In this document: positions 29,057 to 37,393 of the stretch, in pieces | Position numbering within the stretch: the first letter of the stretch is position 1 | Layout of the letters: each line of letters starts with the position of its first letter | Assembly: GCF_007992495.1 (NCBI RefSeq) | Contig: NZ_BKAJ01000034.1 | Coordinates: 1-60,575 of the forward strand | DNA length: 60,575 bases | Source: Reyranella soli | GTDB lineage: Bacteria; Pseudomonadota; Alphaproteobacteria; Reyranellales; Reyranellaceae | Reading direction: 5' to 3' | Program-made: the position numbers and the translations under genes | Notes under the pieces: model-generated | Told to the model about the DNA's origin: nothing | What the model saw: the letters and a program-made list of their open reading frames with translations, nothing else | Database searches by the model: none

Positions 29057-29201
29057 GGGAGCGCGGGCCTCCGGCCCGCCTCATGCTCTTCGCTGGGGGC
29101 GCGCCACTCCAGTGGCGCGATCATCTCTTGCCTCGACGAAGACGCGCGACTGGAGTCGCGCGCCCCCAGCAATGAGCGGGCCGGAGGCCCGCGCTCCCTT
29201 A
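29054..29201. repeat. Nested palindromic repeat (GCGGGCC element split by a GCGCCACTCC element)
   Basis: Outer arms 29054-29084 and 29172-29201 are reverse complements apart from one extra C, and contain the same 23-bp sequence as the 19.8-kb repeat. Between them lies a second inverted repeat: 28-nt arms 29092-29119 and 29143-29170, matching with two differences, each with its own core (GCGCCACT-CC-AGTGGCGC; GCGCGACT-GG-AGTCGCGC). The rarA stop (29054-29056) and the L,D-transpeptidase stop (29199-29201, minus strand) are both inside the outer arms. It could serve as a bidirectional terminator. Confidence 0.9.
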
Positions 29202-30689
29202 AGGCTTCGCCATCGCGCGCACGACTCTGCGGTCGCGGCCGTAGACGTCGTCGCGGAAGGTCGGGACGCCCTGAGCGTCCGCGGTTACGGTCCGATACGT
29301 CACGTAGAGCGTGATCGGCTCGGGAAACGTGTAGTGCGCCTGCTGACCGGCATCGATCACCTGGCGCACGCGCTCCTTGTTGAAACCGTTCCTGCCGCCG
29401 AACGCCTTCTCGGTGAAGTCGAGCGGGTTCTGCAGGCGGATGCAGCCGTGGCTGAAGTTGCGGCTGCCCTCGGTGAACAGCCAGCGGCTGGCCGTGTCGT
29501 GCATGTAGATCCCGTACCTGTTGGGGAACGGGAAGAAGATATAGCCCAGCGCATTGCCGGCCCCGGGATTCTGCCGGATGCGATAGGGGAACGCCTTGGG
29601 ATGGATCGAGCTCCAGTCGATCGAGGCAGGATCGACCTCGGTGTCGTCGCTCCAGTTCTCGAAGATCTTGAAGCCCGCGGCCTGCAGCGCGTTGGGATCG
29701 CGGCGCAGCATCGGCAGGTATTCCTCGCCCGAGATCGACTGCGGCACCGTCCAATAGGGATTGGTCTGGAAGCCGCGCATGGTCGACTGGATCTCGGGCG
29801 TCGGGTCCTTGGGTGTGCCGACGATCACCAGGCTCTGGAAAGCGACCTTGCCCTCGTCGACGAACAGCATCGAATAGTCGCCGGCATTGACGAAGACATA
29901 GCGATTGCCGAGATCAGCCGGCAGCCAGCGCCGCCGCTCGAGGTTGGCGATGATCTGTTCGATGCGCTCGTCGATCGTGGTGTTGAGCGACTGCGTGGTC
30001 TTGGCCCCGATGATGCCGTCGACCGTCAGCCCCTTGGTCTCCTGGTAGGATTTGACGACGGCGGCCAGCGGCTCGTCGTAGAGCTCAGGCGCCGCGCCGG
30101 CCGCCAGCTCGGGAACAGTGAGATCGAGCTCGGCCAACCGCTTGCGCAGGATCGGCACGCGCGGATCGGTCATGCCGGGCTTTAAAAGATTGCCATCGGG
30201 CAGTTGGGTGAAGACCGCCTTGGCGCGCTTGTCGCGCCATGTCGCCAGCGCCTTCTGCAAGGCCGGGTAGTCGCCTTTGGGCGCGAGGTCGGCGAGCCAG
30301 GCGGCGAAGTCGCCGGCGTCGGCCGCTGCCTTCAGCAAGTCGGCGCGCTCGACCTTGCGCTGGATGATATCGATGTCCTTGCCGACGCGGTTGGCGCGCA
30401 CGCGCCCCGTCGACAGGTCGCTGGCATAGGCGACGAAGGCCGCCGTCAGCAGGGTTTCGGTGGCGGGATCGGCGCCCGCCTCGATCGCCTTCTCGACTTC
30501 GGCAAGCCCGTACCACTTGGGATCGAGTCCATGGTCTGCTGCCCCGCGAATCGCCTTGAGCAGCGCGCCGGCGCGGGCGCGACTGGCGCTCGAGCCGGTC
30601 CACAGAGTCTCGTTGGCAAGGGAGGGAAGGGATCCCGTGAGAGGGATCAAGAACGCCAGCAACGCGGCGACAAAGCGGAACCGATTCAC
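29199..30689 (-). CDS. L,D-transpeptidase (YcbB/LdtD-like)
   Basis: Murein cross-linking enzyme forming 3-3 peptide bridges, 496 residues. Signal peptide about 1-26 (VNRFRFVAALLAFLIPLTGSLPSLA). A peptidoglycan-binding domain follows (about 175-245; YQETKGLTVDGIIGAKTTQSLN), then the YkuD catalytic domain with SHGCIRLQNP, nucleophile C416 and the preceding His/Ser. The start is taken as GTG 30689 because GTGA overlaps the stop of the upstream hydrolase gene; ATG 30725 would overlap that gene by 40 nt and spoil the signal. The stop lies in the nested palindrome. Confidence 0.9.
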   Translation of the reverse strand: MNRFRFVAALLAFLIPLTGSLPSLANETLWTGSSASRARAGALLKAIRGAADHGLDPKWYGLAEVEKAIEAGADPATETLLTAAFVAYASDLSTGRVRANRVGKDIDIIQRKVERADLLKAAADAGDFAAWLADLAPKGDYPALQKALATWRDKRAKAVFTQLPDGNLLKPGMTDPRVPILRKRLAELDLTVPELAAGAAPELYDEPLAAVVKSYQETKGLTVDGIIGAKTTQSLNTTIDERIEQIIANLERRRWLPADLGNRYVFVNAGDYSMLFVDEGKVAFQSLVIVGTPKDPTPEIQSTMRGFQTNPYWTVPQSISGEEYLPMLRRDPNALQAAGFKIFENWSDDTEVDPASIDWSSIHPKAFPYRIRQNPGAGNALGYIFFPFPNRYGIYMHDTASRWLFTEGSRNFSHGCIRLQNPLDFTEKAFGGRNGFNKERVRQVIDAGQQAHYTFPEPITLYVTYRTVTADAQGVPTFRDDVYGRDRRVVRAMAKP

Positions 30690-31612
30690 GCAGCGTGTAT
30701 AGCAGGAAGCGGCCGATTCGTCCATTGAGAGGCGAAGCCATGGGCCTGCAGGAAAGCCAGCAAATCCGCCGTCGCACGCTGTTTCAGCTCGAGTGTGCCG
30801 CCGCCGGCGCGGGCGCCCTTGGTGACGCAGTACTGGCGCGCCCAGGCCTGGTATTCCGGCTCGCTCATCGCCCGGCCGGCGGCCACCACGAAGTGGCGGC
30901 CGTCATCCTCGATGAAGTTGGTGCAACACGACCAGTTCTCGGCGTCCTTGATGTCGAATACAGGGCCGATCGATTCCCAGCCGTGATGGGCACTGCCGTA
31001 GACCTTGACCTTGATGCGGCCGTTGCCGGCTTTCCGCATACGCTCGGCATACTCGACGGCAAGCGGCGCCGGCGTGTAGTCGTCGCGCGCCGCCAGCATG
31101 AAGAACATCGGCTTGCCGTGGGTCCTGGGATCGCGGTGCTGGGCGGTGGCGCCCGGGCAGATCGCGACATGCAGGTCGAACAGGTGCGGGAAGCCGCCGC
31201 GCCAGCGCTGGCGCACGGCGACGGCGGCATTGAGCGCGGCGCCGCCGCCCTTGGAGACGCCCATGATGCCGATTCGCTCGGGATCGATGCGCGGGTCGGT
31301 CCGCAGCAGGGCCAGGGTGGCGAAGGCGTCGCCCTCCATCTGGGCGGCCGACACCAGGGTCTGGTCAGCCACGGTGCGGCGCACGCCGCGGCCGGTGAAG
31401 CTGTCGACGATCAGGGCGGCGACGCCGGCCTCGTTCAGCGCCTGGGCATAAAAGTGCTCGCGATGGCGCTGGACGCCGGCGCTCGAAGTCAGGAGCACCA
31501 TGCAGGGCACGGGACTGCCGGCTTCGGGCAGGTGCAGGCTCGCCGTCAGCCGCGCCGGCCGGCAGGCGGCGGGGTGGTCGAAGGTCAGTGTGTCGAATGC
31601 CAGCGATTCCAT
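30686..31612 (-). CDS. Dienelactone hydrolase family alpha/beta hydrolase
   Basis: 308 residues, alpha/beta hydrolase fold. The nucleophile elbow is IGIMGVSKGGGAALN, with Ser rather than the Cys of true dienelactone hydrolase. The acid is in MLAARDDYTPAPLAVEYAERM and the catalytic His in KVYGSAHHGWES. The N-terminus (PVPCMVLLTSSAGVQRHREHFYAQALNEAGVAALIVDSF) gives the oxyanion region. No signal peptide. The substrate is unknown; the coupled L,D-transpeptidase gene downstream may share only transcription. It is divergent from the pseudouridine synthase gene. Confidence 0.82.
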   Translation of the reverse strand: MESLAFDTLTFDHPAACRPARLTASLHLPEAGSPVPCMVLLTSSAGVQRHREHFYAQALNEAGVAALIVDSFTGRGVRRTVADQTLVSAAQMEGDAFATLALLRTDPRIDPERIGIMGVSKGGGAALNAAVAVRQRWRGGFPHLFDLHVAICPGATAQHRDPRTHGKPMFFMLAARDDYTPAPLAVEYAERMRKAGNGRIKVKVYGSAHHGWESIGPVFDIKDAENWSCCTNFIEDDGRHFVVAAGRAMSEPEYQAWARQYCVTKGARAGGGTLELKQRATADLLAFLQAHGFASQWTNRPLPAIHAA

Positions 31613-31634
31613 GGACCCTGTTTACACACCCCTT

Positions 31635-31657
31635 CCTCCCCCGTCATACGGGGGAGG
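31635..31657 (+). repeat. CCTCCCCCGT hairpin repeat covering a ribosome-binding site
   Basis: CCTCCCCCGT (31635-31644), loop CAT, ACGGGGGAGG (31648-31657): a perfect 10-bp stem. The GGGGGAGG in the 3' arm is the only Shine-Dalgarno-like sequence before the ATG at 31660, so the stem would hide it. An identical 25-nt copy, including the CC after the stem, occurs at 60543-60567, so it is also a dispersed repeat. Confidence 0.8.
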
Positions 31658-31659
31658 CC

Positions 31660-32634
31660 ATGAACGCCAGCCCCAAGGTCCAAACCCGAGCCGTCGCCGA
31701 CGACGAGGCCGGCCTGCGGCTCGACCGCTGGTTCCAGCGTCATTTTCCCGAGTTGGGCCATGGTGCGCTGCAGAAGCTTTTGCGCACGGGCCAGGTCCGC
31801 ATCGATGGCAAGCGTGCCGAGGGCAAGGACCGGGTCGAGCCCGGCCAGACCATCCGCCTGCCGCCGGGCGTCACCGCCGCGCCGCCGCCCAAGCCGCGCG
31901 AGATTCCGACCGTGTCGGACCGCGACGCCCAGGAGATCCGCGGCCTGGTCATTCACAAGGATGACCAGGTGATCGTGCTGAACAAGCCGCCGGGGCTGGC
32001 CGTACAGGGCGGCACGGGCACCGAGCGCCATGTCGACGGCATGCTCGACGCCCTGCGGTTCGGCTACGAGGAGCGGCCAAGGCTGGTCCATCGCTTGGAC
32101 AAGGACACGTCGGGCCTGCTGCTGATCGCGCGCACCGGCCTCGCCGCCCGGCGCCTCGGTGACTCCTTTCGCGATCGGGAGACCGAGAAGCTCTACTGGG
32201 CGGTCGTCGTCGGCATGCCGCCGCGGCCGGAAGGGGCCATCGACCTGCCCCTGGCCAAGCGGCCGGGTGCACGCGATCGCGAGCTGATGCAGGTCGACGA
32301 GGAGAACGGCCAGAAGGCGCTGACCCATTTCAGGGTGCTCGACCATGCCGGCAAGCGCGCCGCCCTGCTGGCGCTGTGGCCGCGCACCGGCCGGACGCAC
32401 CAATTGCGCGTGCATTGCGCAGAGATCGGCTGCCCTATCCTGGGCGATGGCAAGTACGGCGGCGAGGAAGCCCTGTTGTCGGCCGTCGCCGATGCCCGCC
32501 GTCTGCATCTTCATGCCCGGCGCCTGGTGCTGCCGCATCCGTCGGGCAAGGGCGAGCTGGCAATCGATGCACAGCCGCCGCCTCACTTCCGCCGTACCGT
32601 TGAAGCATTCGGCTTCTCGTTCGACGCGGTTTGA
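31660..32634 (+). CDS. RluA-family pseudouridine synthase (RluC/RluD-like)
   Basis: Modifies uridines in RNA, most likely 23S rRNA; 324 residues. An S4 RNA-binding domain is at about 15-75 (LRLDRWFQRHFPELGHGALQKLLRTGQVRIDGKRAEG). The catalytic domain has D147 in LVHRLDKDTSGLLL, then LYWAVVVGMPP, TGRTHQLRVHCAEIGCPILGDGKYGG and HARRLVLPHP. ATG 31660 is the first start that clears the divergent hydrolase gene and begins at a typical distance before the S4 domain. RluC and RluD cannot be separated by eye. Confidence 0.9.
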   Translation: MNASPKVQTRAVADDEAGLRLDRWFQRHFPELGHGALQKLLRTGQVRIDGKRAEGKDRVEPGQTIRLPPGVTAAPPPKPREIPTVSDRDAQEIRGLVIHKDDQVIVLNKPPGLAVQGGTGTERHVDGMLDALRFGYEERPRLVHRLDKDTSGLLLIARTGLAARRLGDSFRDRETEKLYWAVVVGMPPRPEGAIDLPLAKRPGARDRELMQVDEENGQKALTHFRVLDHAGKRAALLALWPRTGRTHQLRVHCAEIGCPILGDGKYGGEEALLSAVADARRLHLHARRLVLPHPSGKGELAIDAQPPPHFRRTVEAFGFSFDAV

Positions 32635-32651
32635 GCGAGAATCGGCGGGTA

Positions 32652-34670
32652 ATGCGCGTTCCCTGGAAGCGGTTGACCTGGATTCTCGCGGTGGCTGTGC
32701 CCGTCGCCGCGGTGGCCGGGATCATTTGGGTCGGCACGCGCGATCTCTCCCGGTTCCAGGGCCGTATGACCGAGCAGGTGCGCAAAGTGACCGGCCGCGA
32801 GCTTGCCGCCCGCGTGCCGCTCAGCATCAGGCTTGGCACCGAGCCCGCCATGGTGGCGGAAGGCGTGACGCTCACCAATGCGAGCTGGGCGTCGCGCCCG
32901 GAGCTCGCCCGGGTGCGCAAGCTCACCCTGTTCCTCGATCCGGCGTCGCTGTTCCTGGGCGAGGTCAAGATCGGCCGCGTCCTGCTCGAGGGCGCCGACA
33001 TCCTGGTCGAGCGCAACGACGTGGGCGACACCAACCTCGACATGCTGCCGCCGCCCGACGGCTCGGGTCCGCATCCCGGCGAGAACCGCTCGCTCCGGCT
33101 GCGCACGGCGCCGGCCTTCCCCTGGATCAACACGATCGAGGTGCGCGATTCGGTCCTCACCATCGCCGAGCAAGGCCGCCCACCGGTGGCGCTGGAAATC
33201 TCGGCAGCGACCTTCAAGTCGCAGGCGCCTAACCAGCCGCTGCAGCTCGAGGGCAAGTTCGCAGCGCCTCAGGCCACGCCGCTGGAGCTCACCGGCACGG
33301 CGGGCACCTTCGACGGCTGGATGCGGGGACTGCCCGGCAACCTCGATGTGCAGGGCGGCTTCGGCGGCGGCAAGATCGCGATCAAGGGCAGCGTCAACGC
33401 CAAGGGCACCAACCTCGCCATCACGTCGGAAGGTCCGGACGTCTCGGTGTTCGGTCCCTACATACGCCTGCCGGTGCCGGCCGGTGGTCCGTATTCGCTC
33501 AACGCCAAGGCCGGCACCCTGCGCAGCAGCTTCAAGGTCGAGGTCACGACACTGAAGGTCGGCTCGAGCGAGCTCACCGGCGAGGCGCTGTTTCGCGTCG
33601 ACCGCAAGGGCACACCGACCGTCGCCGTCAATGCCGACGTGAGCCGCCTCGACATCGGTGATCTCAAGGCCGCTCCGTCGACCGCGCCTGCCGCAAACAC
33701 GCCGCAGGGACCGCCGGCGCGCCTGGTGCCGACCATGCCGTTCCAGGCGAGCTGGCTCGGCCGCTCGGCCATGTCGGTGACGGTGCGGCTGGGCGAAATC
33801 GTCGGGCTGGGCAGCAAGGTGCAGAACGCCTCGGTTACGCTGACCTCGGGCGAGACCCGTTTCGCCTTCCGCGCCGCCGCCACTGTCGGCGGCGGATCGG
33901 CGGGCTTCGACCTTGTCTATGATGCAACGGGCCGCATCGGCCAGGCGACGCTGACGGCGACGGCCAGTCGCGTATCGCTCGCCGATCTCACCACACTGCT
34001 GGGCTTCGATGTTGGCCTGCGGGACGCCGTAGGCGACATCGACCTGCGCCTGCGCGGCGGCGGTCGTAACACGCGCGACGCGCTCAACTCGGCCAGCGGC
34101 TCGGTCGAGGTCGCGGTCACCAAGGGCCTGTGGCCGCGCGGTCAGTTCACCAACTGGCCGGGCGAGACGCAGCGCCTGCTGGGCGGCGGCGACACGGGTG
34201 TGCCGTTCAACTGCGTCGCCGGCCGCTTCGAGGTGAGCGGTGGCATTGCCTACTTGCGACGACTGGTGGTCGACACGCCGCGCACAACCATGGTTGGCGG
34301 GGGCTATCTCAGTCTCAGGACCGAGGGCTTCGAGTTCGTCGTGGCACCCGAAGCCCGTGACAACCAGAACGTCGCGCTCGCCGTGCCCTTGCGCGTCAAG
34401 GGTGGCAGCGGTCGCGAGACCGCCAGTGCGCTCGAGCCCAATCTTGCCCGCCTGCTCGTCGGCGCCGGCGTCGTGCCGAGTCTCAGCGGCCAGGTGAACC
34501 AGGCGGCGAAGCAGCCCAACGCCAATCCCTGTGCGATCATGGCGCCTCGTGTCGAGGGCCTGCGGCCGGGTCTCAGGGCGCAGATGCCGGTGCCGTCGGT
34601 CGCTGATACACGTCATCGCGGCGGCCGCCCGCAGGCGCAGACGGCAGGACCGCAGCGCAGCCAGCGGTGA
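32652..34670 (+). CDS. AsmA family protein
   Basis: 672 residues from ATG 32652; a TTG at 32631 overlaps the previous stop. One N-terminal transmembrane helix (WILAVAVPVAAVAGIIWVG, about 7-25) is followed by a large periplasmic region. That region carries the AsmA pattern: TGRELAARVPLSIRLGTEPAMVAEGVTLTNASWASRPELARVRKLTLFLDPASLFLGEVKIGRVLLEGADILVERN in its first 130 residues, and an AsmA C-terminal domain about 380-590. The family is linked to outer-membrane lipid transport and assembly. The tail is rich in Pro, Gln and Arg. Confidence 0.82.
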   Translation: MRVPWKRLTWILAVAVPVAAVAGIIWVGTRDLSRFQGRMTEQVRKVTGRELAARVPLSIRLGTEPAMVAEGVTLTNASWASRPELARVRKLTLFLDPASLFLGEVKIGRVLLEGADILVERNDVGDTNLDMLPPPDGSGPHPGENRSLRLRTAPAFPWINTIEVRDSVLTIAEQGRPPVALEISAATFKSQAPNQPLQLEGKFAAPQATPLELTGTAGTFDGWMRGLPGNLDVQGGFGGGKIAIKGSVNAKGTNLAITSEGPDVSVFGPYIRLPVPAGGPYSLNAKAGTLRSSFKVEVTTLKVGSSELTGEALFRVDRKGTPTVAVNADVSRLDIGDLKAAPSTAPAANTPQGPPARLVPTMPFQASWLGRSAMSVTVRLGEIVGLGSKVQNASVTLTSGETRFAFRAAATVGGGSAGFDLVYDATGRIGQATLTATASRVSLADLTTLLGFDVGLRDAVGDIDLRLRGGGRNTRDALNSASGSVEVAVTKGLWPRGQFTNWPGETQRLLGGGDTGVPFNCVAGRFEVSGGIAYLRRLVVDTPRTTMVGGGYLSLRTEGFEFVVAPEARDNQNVALAVPLRVKGGSGRETASALEPNLARLLVGAGVVPSLSGQVNQAAKQPNANPCAIMAPRVEGLRPGLRAQMPVPSVADTRHRGGRPQAQTAGPQRSQR

Positions 34671-34688
34671 CGTGGCTCGAGGACACTA

Positions 34689-35246
34689 ATGATCGAGCCG
34701 GCCATGGAGACCCACGCCTACGGCTTCAAGAAATGGCGGCTGGCCGGCCTCATGATCTTCGGCATCCTTGTCACTCTCCTTGCCGTCCTGTTCTGTCTCG
34801 CCGCCCCGGCTTTTCAGCATGCGTGGCTCATCGGGATCGGTGGTGGTCTCGCGATTCTGCTGTTCGGTGGGACAACGGTCTTCACCGCCCGCCGACTGTT
34901 CAGCCGCAGGCCCGGACTTGTCCTCGACCACGAAGGGATCATCGACGATTCGAGCTACTCGAGCGTCGGCCGGATTCCGTGGTCCGCGATTATCAGTGTG
35001 CGGGTGGTACGACCCCCCGGGTTCCGCGGCAGCCTGTACGGCCCCACCATCCGGGTGCCCGCATTCCTGGTGCTCGATGTCCGTGACCCGCAACGCTTCA
35101 TCGATGGCAGCGCTCTGGTGAAGCGCTGGCTCCTCCGCGGCAATCTCGCGTCGTTCGGCAGCCCGGTGGCGATCTCGCCGGCGAGTGTCCACATCGATGC
35201 CGACGAACTCGCCCAGTACATCCGCCGGATTGTCGGACCATCATGA
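34689..35246 (+). CDS. STM3941-like membrane protein
   Basis: About 185 residues, with a possible later start at ATG 34704. Two hydrophobic helices (about 19-41 and 45-66) precede a cytoplasmic beta-rich domain: RRPGLVLDHEGIIDDSSYSSVGRIPWSAIISVRV, then PAFLVLDVRDPQRFI, and an ISPASVHIDADELAQYIRR ending. This layout matches proteins named STM3941 family, thought to have a PH-like domain. The function is unknown. It lies alone between the AsmA-like and ATP12 genes on the same strand. Confidence 0.65.
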   Translation: MIEPAMETHAYGFKKWRLAGLMIFGILVTLLAVLFCLAAPAFQHAWLIGIGGGLAILLFGGTTVFTARRLFSRRPGLVLDHEGIIDDSSYSSVGRIPWSAIISVRVVRPPGFRGSLYGPTIRVPAFLVLDVRDPQRFIDGSALVKRWLLRGNLASFGSPVAISPASVHIDADELAQYIRRIVGPS

Positions 35247-35292
35247 AGCCGCTCTTGGCTCGCCGATGGTGGGCGTGTAAGCCCTCGGCTCG

Positions 35293-36009
35293 ATGAAACG
35301 TTTCTACAAGGAGACGGCCGTCGACCTGGGCGACGGCGGCCATCGCATCCTGCTCGACGGCAAGCCCATGCGCACGCCGGCCAAGACGGTCCTGGCGGTG
35401 CCGACGCGCGCCCTGGCCGAGGCCATCGCGGCCGAGTGGGGCGAGGTGCCGGACAAGGCCGACATCAACGTCTCGCATCTGCCGCTGACCAGGCTTGCGG
35501 CGACCGGGCACGACCGTGTGACGACGCAGCGCACGCGGGTGATCGAGGACACCGCCAAGTACGCCGGCTCCGACATGCTGTGCTATCGCGCCAGCGAGCC
35601 CGAGACCCTGGTGAAGCGCCAGCGGGAGACATGGCAGCCCTTGCTCGACTGGGCGGCCGGGCGCTATGGCGCGCGGCTGGTCGTGGTCGAGGGCCTGGCC
35701 TTCGTCGACCAGCCGGCCGACGCCGTCGCTCGATTGCATGAGGCGGTCGCAGCGCACAGCGACCTCGGCCTGTCGGCGCTCTACAATCTCACGCACATTT
35801 CGGGCTCGCTGGTCGTGGCGCTGGCCGTCGCCGAGGGGCATCTTTCGGCGGCCGATGCGTTTGCCGCGGCCCAGCTCGACGAGATCTATCAGATCGAGCG
35901 CTGGGGCGAGGATCCGATCGCTGCCAAGCGCCATGCAGGCATCAGGCACGACATCGACGCCAGCGCGCGTTTCCTCGCGCTGCTGGCCGAGCAACGGTTG
36001 AAAGGATGA
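35293..36009 (+). CDS. ATP12 family F1-ATPase assembly chaperone
   Basis: 238 residues, homologous to mitochondrial ATP12, which binds free F1 alpha subunits before hexamer assembly. Family motifs are RFYKETAVDLGDGGHRILLDGKPMRTPAKTVLAVPTRALAEAIAAEWGEV at the N-terminus, DTAKYAGSDMLCYRASEPETLVKRQRETWQPLLDWA in the middle and LAVAEGHLSAADAFAAAQLDEIYQIERWGED near the C-terminus. It occurs mainly in alphaproteobacteria and mitochondria. Its stop overlaps the start of the PEP-mutase-family gene (ATGA). Confidence 0.92.
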   Translation: MKRFYKETAVDLGDGGHRILLDGKPMRTPAKTVLAVPTRALAEAIAAEWGEVPDKADINVSHLPLTRLAATGHDRVTTQRTRVIEDTAKYAGSDMLCYRASEPETLVKRQRETWQPLLDWAAGRYGARLVVVEGLAFVDQPADAVARLHEAVAAHSDLGLSALYNLTHISGSLVVALAVAEGHLSAADAFAAAQLDEIYQIERWGEDPIAAKRHAGIRHDIDASARFLALLAEQRLKG

Positions 36010-36884
36010 CCATGACGGCGGGCGCAAAATTCCGGGACGTGCTGGCGAAGAGGGGCCTCGTCGAGGCGATGGCGGCGCACAGCCCGTTGTCGGCGATGCT
36101 GGTGGCCGAGGCGGGCTTCGACGCCATCTGGGCGTCGGGCTTCGAATTGTCGGCGATGTACGGCGTGCCCGATGTCAGCGTGGTGTCGATGACCCAGCAC
36201 CTCGACATGACGCGCGCCATGGTCGACCGCTCGGGCCTGCCGGTCGTGGCCGACATCGACACCGGCTTCGGCAACGCCATCAACGTGCTCTACGTCATCG
36301 AGCAGTACGAGCGCGCGGGCGTCGCCGCCATCGTCATGGAGGACAAGAGCTTTCCCAAGGTCACCAGCCTGATCGCTGGCGGCCGCCAGGAGATGGTCCG
36401 CATCGAGGAGTTCCAGGGCAAGATCGATGCGGCGCGGGCGGCGCGCAAGGACAAGGACCTCGTGCTCGTCGCGCGCACCGAAGCGCTGATCGCGGGGCTG
36501 GGCCAGGACGAGGCGCTGAAGCGGGCACGCGCCTACGAGGCGGCCGGCGCCGACATGATCCTGGTCCATTCCAAGCAGAAGACGCCCGATGAGATCGAGG
36601 CCTTCGTCAAGGCATGGGACGGCAAGGCGCCGATCGCTCTGGTGCCGACGGCCTATCCGCAGATGACCGTGGCGCGGGTGCGCGAGCTCAGGAAGATCGG
36701 GCTGTTGATCTGGGGCAACCACGCCGTCCGCGCGTCGGTCGGCGCCATGCGCAAGACCTTCGCCCAGATCCGCAAGGATGGTGGCATCCATGGCGTCGAG
36801 GCGAGCATCGCCACCGTCGAGGATGTGTTCGACCTGCAGGGCATGGGCAAGGTCAGGGACGACGAGAAGCGGTTCCTGCGCTAG
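36006..36884 (+). CDS. PEP mutase/isocitrate lyase family enzyme, phosphonopyruvate hydrolase-like
   Basis: 292 residues with the (beta/alpha)8 barrel of the family. Visible parts: PVVADIDTGFGNAINV (Mg-binding Asp residues), the gate loop IVMEDKSFPKVTSLIAGG, and LVLVARTEALIAGLGQDEALKRARAYEAAGADMILVHSK. The loop has Thr where PEP mutases have Asn (EDK-x3-K-x-NS); that substitution is described for phosphonopyruvate hydrolase, which splits phosphonopyruvate to pyruvate and phosphate. No other phosphonate gene is near, so substrate is uncertain; 2-methylisocitrate or oxaloacetate activity remains possible. Start ATG 36006, with a second ATG at 36012. Confidence 0.78.
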   Translation: MTMTAGAKFRDVLAKRGLVEAMAAHSPLSAMLVAEAGFDAIWASGFELSAMYGVPDVSVVSMTQHLDMTRAMVDRSGLPVVADIDTGFGNAINVLYVIEQYERAGVAAIVMEDKSFPKVTSLIAGGRQEMVRIEEFQGKIDAARAARKDKDLVLVARTEALIAGLGQDEALKRARAYEAAGADMILVHSKQKTPDEIEAFVKAWDGKAPIALVPTAYPQMTVARVRELRKIGLLIWGNHAVRASVGAMRKTFAQIRKDGGIHGVEASIATVEDVFDLQGMGKVRDDEKRFLR

Positions 36885-36892
36885 AGGCGGTT

Positions 36893-37342
36893 GTGAAGCG
36901 GCAGATTTGCGCTCTCGCGATCTCGCTCGCGGCCCTCGCGATGGAGGCCGCGCCGTCGGTTGCGCAGGATCTCAGCGGCGAGTGGCAGTTCAAGCGGCGC
37001 GCGCGTGAGGGCTGGCACACGGGCACGCTCGTCATCGACAAGGACGGCCAGGTCAGGCAGAGGGGTCGCAATCCGACCCAGGACTACTCGCAATGCGGTC
37101 ACGTCGTCGCGGCAGGCGGCAAGGTCGAGATCGTCTTCACGTCGGTCAAGAGCAAGCACGGCTACAGCATCGATCACTTCTACTGCACCGTGCAGAGCGA
37201 AAGTGCCCTCAGCTGCTTCAATATCGACGGTATCGGCAAGGAAGACGATCTGTTCCGCATCGAGCGCGTCGGCGGCATGCCGGCCTCGCCCGAGGGCCGA
37301 ACGGACGATGCCTGCCCCGCCCGGGAGAAGCCCCAGGTCTAG
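36893..37342 (+). CDS. Secreted protein of unknown function
   Basis: 149 residues from GTG 36893, 8 nt after the preceding stop. The signal peptide is about 1-25 (ending APSVAQ). The mature part begins DLSGEWQFKRRAREGWHTGTLVIDKDG and contains a C-rich beta pattern (DYSQCGHVV, FYCTVQSESALSCFNIDG, ending DDACPAREKP). The opening D-L-S-G-E-W-x-F resembles small periplasmic or lipocalin-like sheet proteins, but no family is recognised. Confidence 0.6.
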   Translation: MKRQICALAISLAALAMEAAPSVAQDLSGEWQFKRRAREGWHTGTLVIDKDGQVRQRGRNPTQDYSQCGHVVAAGGKVEIVFTSVKSKHGYSIDHFYCTVQSESALSCFNIDGIGKEDDLFRIERVGGMPASPEGRTDDACPAREKPQV

Positions 37343-37393
37343 ACCTCGCTGCCATTTTGGCCGACAACAGACGTAATGAGCCGGAGTTCGTGA

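Noticed and set aside
19805..29201. CRISPR array
   Set aside because: The repeated units at 19.8 and 29.1 kb are single inverted repeats far apart with no regular spacers and no cas genes.
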